From Deltaproteobacteria bacterium (GTDB lineage Bacteria; Desulfobacterota; DSM-4660; Desulfatiglandales; HGW-15), in NCBI GenBank assembly GCA_019307805.1, contig JAFDIX010000126.1, forward strand, positions 1 to 7,584: 7,584 nucleotides of DNA, in the 5' to 3' direction. Below are positions 5,923-7,584 of the stretch, piece by piece. Each line of letters opens with the position of its first letter. Position 1 is the first letter of the stretch. The notes beneath the pieces are model-generated. The model searched no databases. It was not told the origin of the DNA and saw only the letters and a list, made by a program, of their open reading frames with translations. The translations under genes and the position numbers were made by a program.

Positions 5923-6993
5923 TTACTCGGGAAGCTTGATCCGCTTCATGGCCTGTTCCATCAACAACTGGTAACCGGTCTTTTCTCCGATCACAGATTC
6001 CTTCCGGCGCTGATTCCATACCGTCTCCGGCCGGGCCTGTACGATGAATACATTTTCAGGAAAAGACAGGCCCTTGTCTATGGCCCACTCGATGTCCATG
6101 GCCTTGCCGTAGTGGGATTCGATGACTTTGGCCGTATCGACCAGTTCCGCGATCTCCGTGTCTTCAAGGCAGCAGGTGCACTGCATTTCCTGTTCTACCT
6201 CTGCATGCACGACCTCGTCCTTCTCAAGGTCAAAAAAACACTCGATGTGCTTTGTGGAAATGGTCCTTTCATTGACTTCCCTGACGACCTTGTCCACTAC
6301 AAATTTGTCCGGGTTCACCTCACCCGAAACGACCGTCTCCCCCAATCCCCAGCTGCCTTCAATAACCACCTTGGAGGGATCGCCGTTGGTTGGGTTCAGG
6401 GTGAACATCACTCCGGCCGCCTTGGAGTTTACCATTTTCTGAATGCCCACACTGATGAGTACCTTCTCGTGCGGGAAATCATTTTTTTCTCTGTAGGCGA
6501 TGGCACGGGGTGTGAAGAGGCTGGCCCAGCACCTTTGGACCCTGTCTACCACCCGGTCCGGACCTTCGATCCAGAGAAAAGTGTCCTGCTGTCCTGCAAA
6601 ACTGGCCGTGGGCAGGTCCTCGGCCGTTGCACTGGAGCGCACCGCCACCGGCACCACATCCACAAGACAGTCGTCACAGAGCTCGGCATACCCTTTTTTA
6701 ACAGCTTCCTTCACAGAGGCAGGCATGGGGACGCCCTTGATCAATTCCTGCACAGCGGCACTGGTTTTATTCAAAGCATCCACATCCTCGGGATTCAGCC
6801 CGGACAGACGTTCTATGATTTTGTCTTTAATTCCGGTTTCAGTGATGAAGTTGAGATAACTTTCAGTGGTCACGGCAAACCCAGGGGGAACGCGAATGCC
6901 GGCCTTGATCATTTCTCCCAGACTGGCATTTTTACCCCCGACCCGGGGAAGTGAATCCTTGTCCACATCTCTAAAATTCAAGATGTAGTCCAT
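5923..6993 (-). CDS. ppsB: Phenylphosphate synthase-like subunit, ATP-grasp (PEP synthase N-terminal domain)
   Basis: The 356-aa product matches only the N-terminal, nucleotide-binding part of PEP synthase, which in the whole enzyme is about 800 residues. Motifs in order: VGGKNASLGEM (18-28), RVPPGFAVT (34-42), VAVRSSATAEDLPTASFAGQ (116-135), GVMFTLNP (194-201), GSWGLGE (213-219) with SGEVNPDKF (223-231), MDIEWA (299-304) and VQARPETVW (318-326), the standard ATP-grasp and Mg-nucleotide residues. A stand-alone subunit of this size is the arrangement of phenylphosphate synthase, where the approximately 40-kDa protein binds ATP and phosphorylates a histidine on the partner. The start at 6993 has GGAGG (7003-6999) 5 bases upstream. 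The partner gene is 78 bases upstream, across a strong hairpin. An unusual QCTCC cluster (271-275) gives three nearby cysteines. The related aniline-activating synthase is an alternative identity; ATP-grasp assignment is secure. Confidence 0.9.
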   Translation of the reverse strand: MDYILNFRDVDKDSLPRVGGKNASLGEMIKAGIRVPPGFAVTTESYLNFITETGIKDKIIERLSGLNPEDVDALNKTSAAVQELIKGVPMPASVKEAVKKGYAELCDDCLVDVVPVAVRSSATAEDLPTASFAGQQDTFLWIEGPDRVVDRVQRCWASLFTPRAIAYREKNDFPHEKVLISVGIQKMVNSKAAGVMFTLNPTNGDPSKVVIEGSWGLGETVVSGEVNPDKFVVDKVVREVNERTISTKHIECFFDLEKDEVVHAEVEQEMQCTCCLEDTEIAELVDTAKVIESHYGKAMDIEWAIDKGLSFPENVFIVQARPETVWNQRRKESVIGEKTGYQLLMEQAMKRIKLPE

Positions 6994-7022
6994 GTCTCCC
7001 TCCGCGATGGTCCTCTCGAGTG

Positions 7023-7051
7023 AAAAGGAGGGGCGGAGGTCCGCCCCTCCT
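7023..7051 (-). terminator. Strong GC-rich hairpin with TTTT between the two synthase genes
   Basis: AGGAGGGGCGGA (7026-7037) and TCCGCCCCTCCT (7040-7051) are a perfect 12-bp inverted repeat with only GG between them, giving a practical stem of 11 bp and a 4-base loop. On the minus strand the stem ends in TTTTC. It lies 21 bases after the stop of the first subunit gene and about 30 before the ATG of the second. It has the form of an intrinsic terminator. Since the downstream gene belongs to the same enzyme, it more likely acts as a partial terminator or as a 3' stabilising structure that sets subunit amounts. Confidence 0.75.
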
Positions 7052-7071
7052 GAATCGGCACTTGAAAGGGT

Positions 7072-7584
7072 TTAGCCACCTCTTTTCACAATGGAGACCA
7101 CACCCTGGTCGCCGTCGACCTTGAGAATATCTCCAGTTTTGATGACGGCCGTTGCGATCCCGGTGCCTGTCACCGATGGCACACCATACTCCCGGCAGAC
7201 AATGGCTGCATGGCTGGTAAGTCCGCCGATATCCGTTACAGTCGCCTTGATCTGGGTAAAGATCGGCGCCCAGGACGGGTTCGTGGAAGGGCAGACCAGG
7301 ATTTCTCCGGGCTGGAGGTCCACAATGTCCTTGAGGAGCTTGAGAACCCTGGCGGGCCCTTCGACCACACCGGCAGATGCGGCAAAGCCCTTGATCTCGG
7401 AGACATCTTCAGCCGCTGGGGCGGAAACCCCTTTGAGCCATTCCTTCACCTTGTCAGTGGTGACCCCCCATAGCATGACGGTAAAGGGTTCTGCCACTTC
7501 TTCAGGCGGCACCCCCAGGGCAGGGGTGGGGTTCCATTCCTTGGCCGCGTCCAGGATCTTTCTTCGCTTGGCTACCTTGGCCTG
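7072..7584 (-). CDS. ppsA: Phenylphosphate synthase-like subunit, PEP-utilising mobile (phosphohistidine) domain, C-terminal part
   Basis: The frame is open from the right edge to the stop at 7074-7072, giving the last 170 residues; the true start lies outside the window and the GTG at 7512 is internal. The visible part contains the swivelling PEP-utilising mobile domain: GFAASAGVVEGPARVL, then LQPGEILVCPSTNPSWAP, then the signature GGLTSHAAIVCREYGVPSV, whose His (codon at 7212-7210) is the residue phosphorylated in this family, ending in GDILKVDGDQGVVSIVKRGG. In phenylphosphate synthase the approximately 70-kDa subunit carries this histidine and passes the phosphoryl group to phenol; the ATP-binding part is on a separate protein, here encoded just downstream. 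The chain ends right after this domain, so it lacks the PEP/pyruvate-binding barrel that ends true PEP synthase, which supports the phenylphosphate synthase reading. Substrate (phenol, aniline, catechol) cannot be told from this part. Confidence 0.85.
   Translation of the reverse strand, partial: QAKVAKRRKILDAAKEWNPTPALGVPPEEVAEPFTVMLWGVTTDKVKEWLKGVSAPAAEDVSEIKGFAASAGVVEGPARVLKLLKDIVDLQPGEILVCPSTNPSWAPIFTQIKATVTDIGGLTSHAAIVCREYGVPSVTGTGIATAVIKTGDILKVDGDQGVVSIVKRGG

Noticed and set aside
6112..6954. 280-codon plus-strand frame opposite the ATP-grasp gene
   Set aside because: It is a shadow of the codon bias of the real minus-strand gene; the product is histidine-rich with no domain and no suitable ribosome binding site was seen.
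5923..7584. One PEP synthase gene broken by a frameshift or stop
   Set aside because: Each part has proper ends: the ATP-grasp gene has its own start and Shine-Dalgarno, and its partner, upstream rather than downstream, is in reversed domain order for PEP synthase. The arrangement fits a genuine two-subunit enzyme.

Overview
The window reads as a piece of chromosome from a strictly anaerobic bacterium that degrades aromatic compounds, most likely a sulfate reducer of the Desulfobacterota (former Deltaproteobacteria). This rests on gene content: a two-part PEP-synthase-like enzyme followed by a UbiD-type (de)carboxylase and a UbiX flavin prenyltransferase, the gene set used for anaerobic phenol activation (phenylphosphate synthase, then phenylphosphate carboxylase). 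The taxonomic call is inference. No rRNA, tRNA, CRISPR array or transposase was seen.

Right two thirds (7584 down to 2384, all minus strand): an operon-like series of five genes. It begins off the right edge with the histidine-bearing swivelling-domain subunit of a phenylphosphate-synthase-like enzyme (C-terminal 170 residues visible). Next come its ATP-grasp subunit (356 aa), a UbiD-family decarboxylase (469 aa), a Tm-1-like/UPF0261 protein (418-421 aa) that starts at the UbiD stop codon, and a UbiX flavin prenyltransferase (187 aa). In the expected scheme the first two proteins use ATP to phosphorylate phenol (or a related substrate such as aniline or catechol), UbiD carboxylates the activated ring, and UbiX supplies prenylated FMN to UbiD. 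The Tm-1-like protein has no assigned step and is the most interesting member. A very strong GC-rich hairpin followed by TTTT lies between the two synthase genes, and weaker hairpin and promoter candidates lie in the two other gaps.

Middle (1922-2383): no gene. This stretch holds nested palindromes: a 12-bp inverted repeat at 1955-1998, an 8-bp one at 2000-2034, and an approximately 129-bp element at 2059-2187 with 14-bp imperfect terminal inverted repeats. It resembles the small non-autonomous dispersed repeats found between genes in many proteobacteria.

Left third: on the plus strand three very small envelope genes follow one another: a 30-residue single-span membrane peptide (1143-1235) behind a leader with three consecutive hairpins, a 139-aa exported basic protein (1312-1731), and a 61-aa lipoprotein (1736-1921). 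On the minus strand, running off the left edge from 752, is the N-terminal 250 residues of a multi-spanning GT-C/TMTC-like membrane protein. It has its own candidate promoter (perfect TTGACA) and an inverted repeat at its predicted transcription start.
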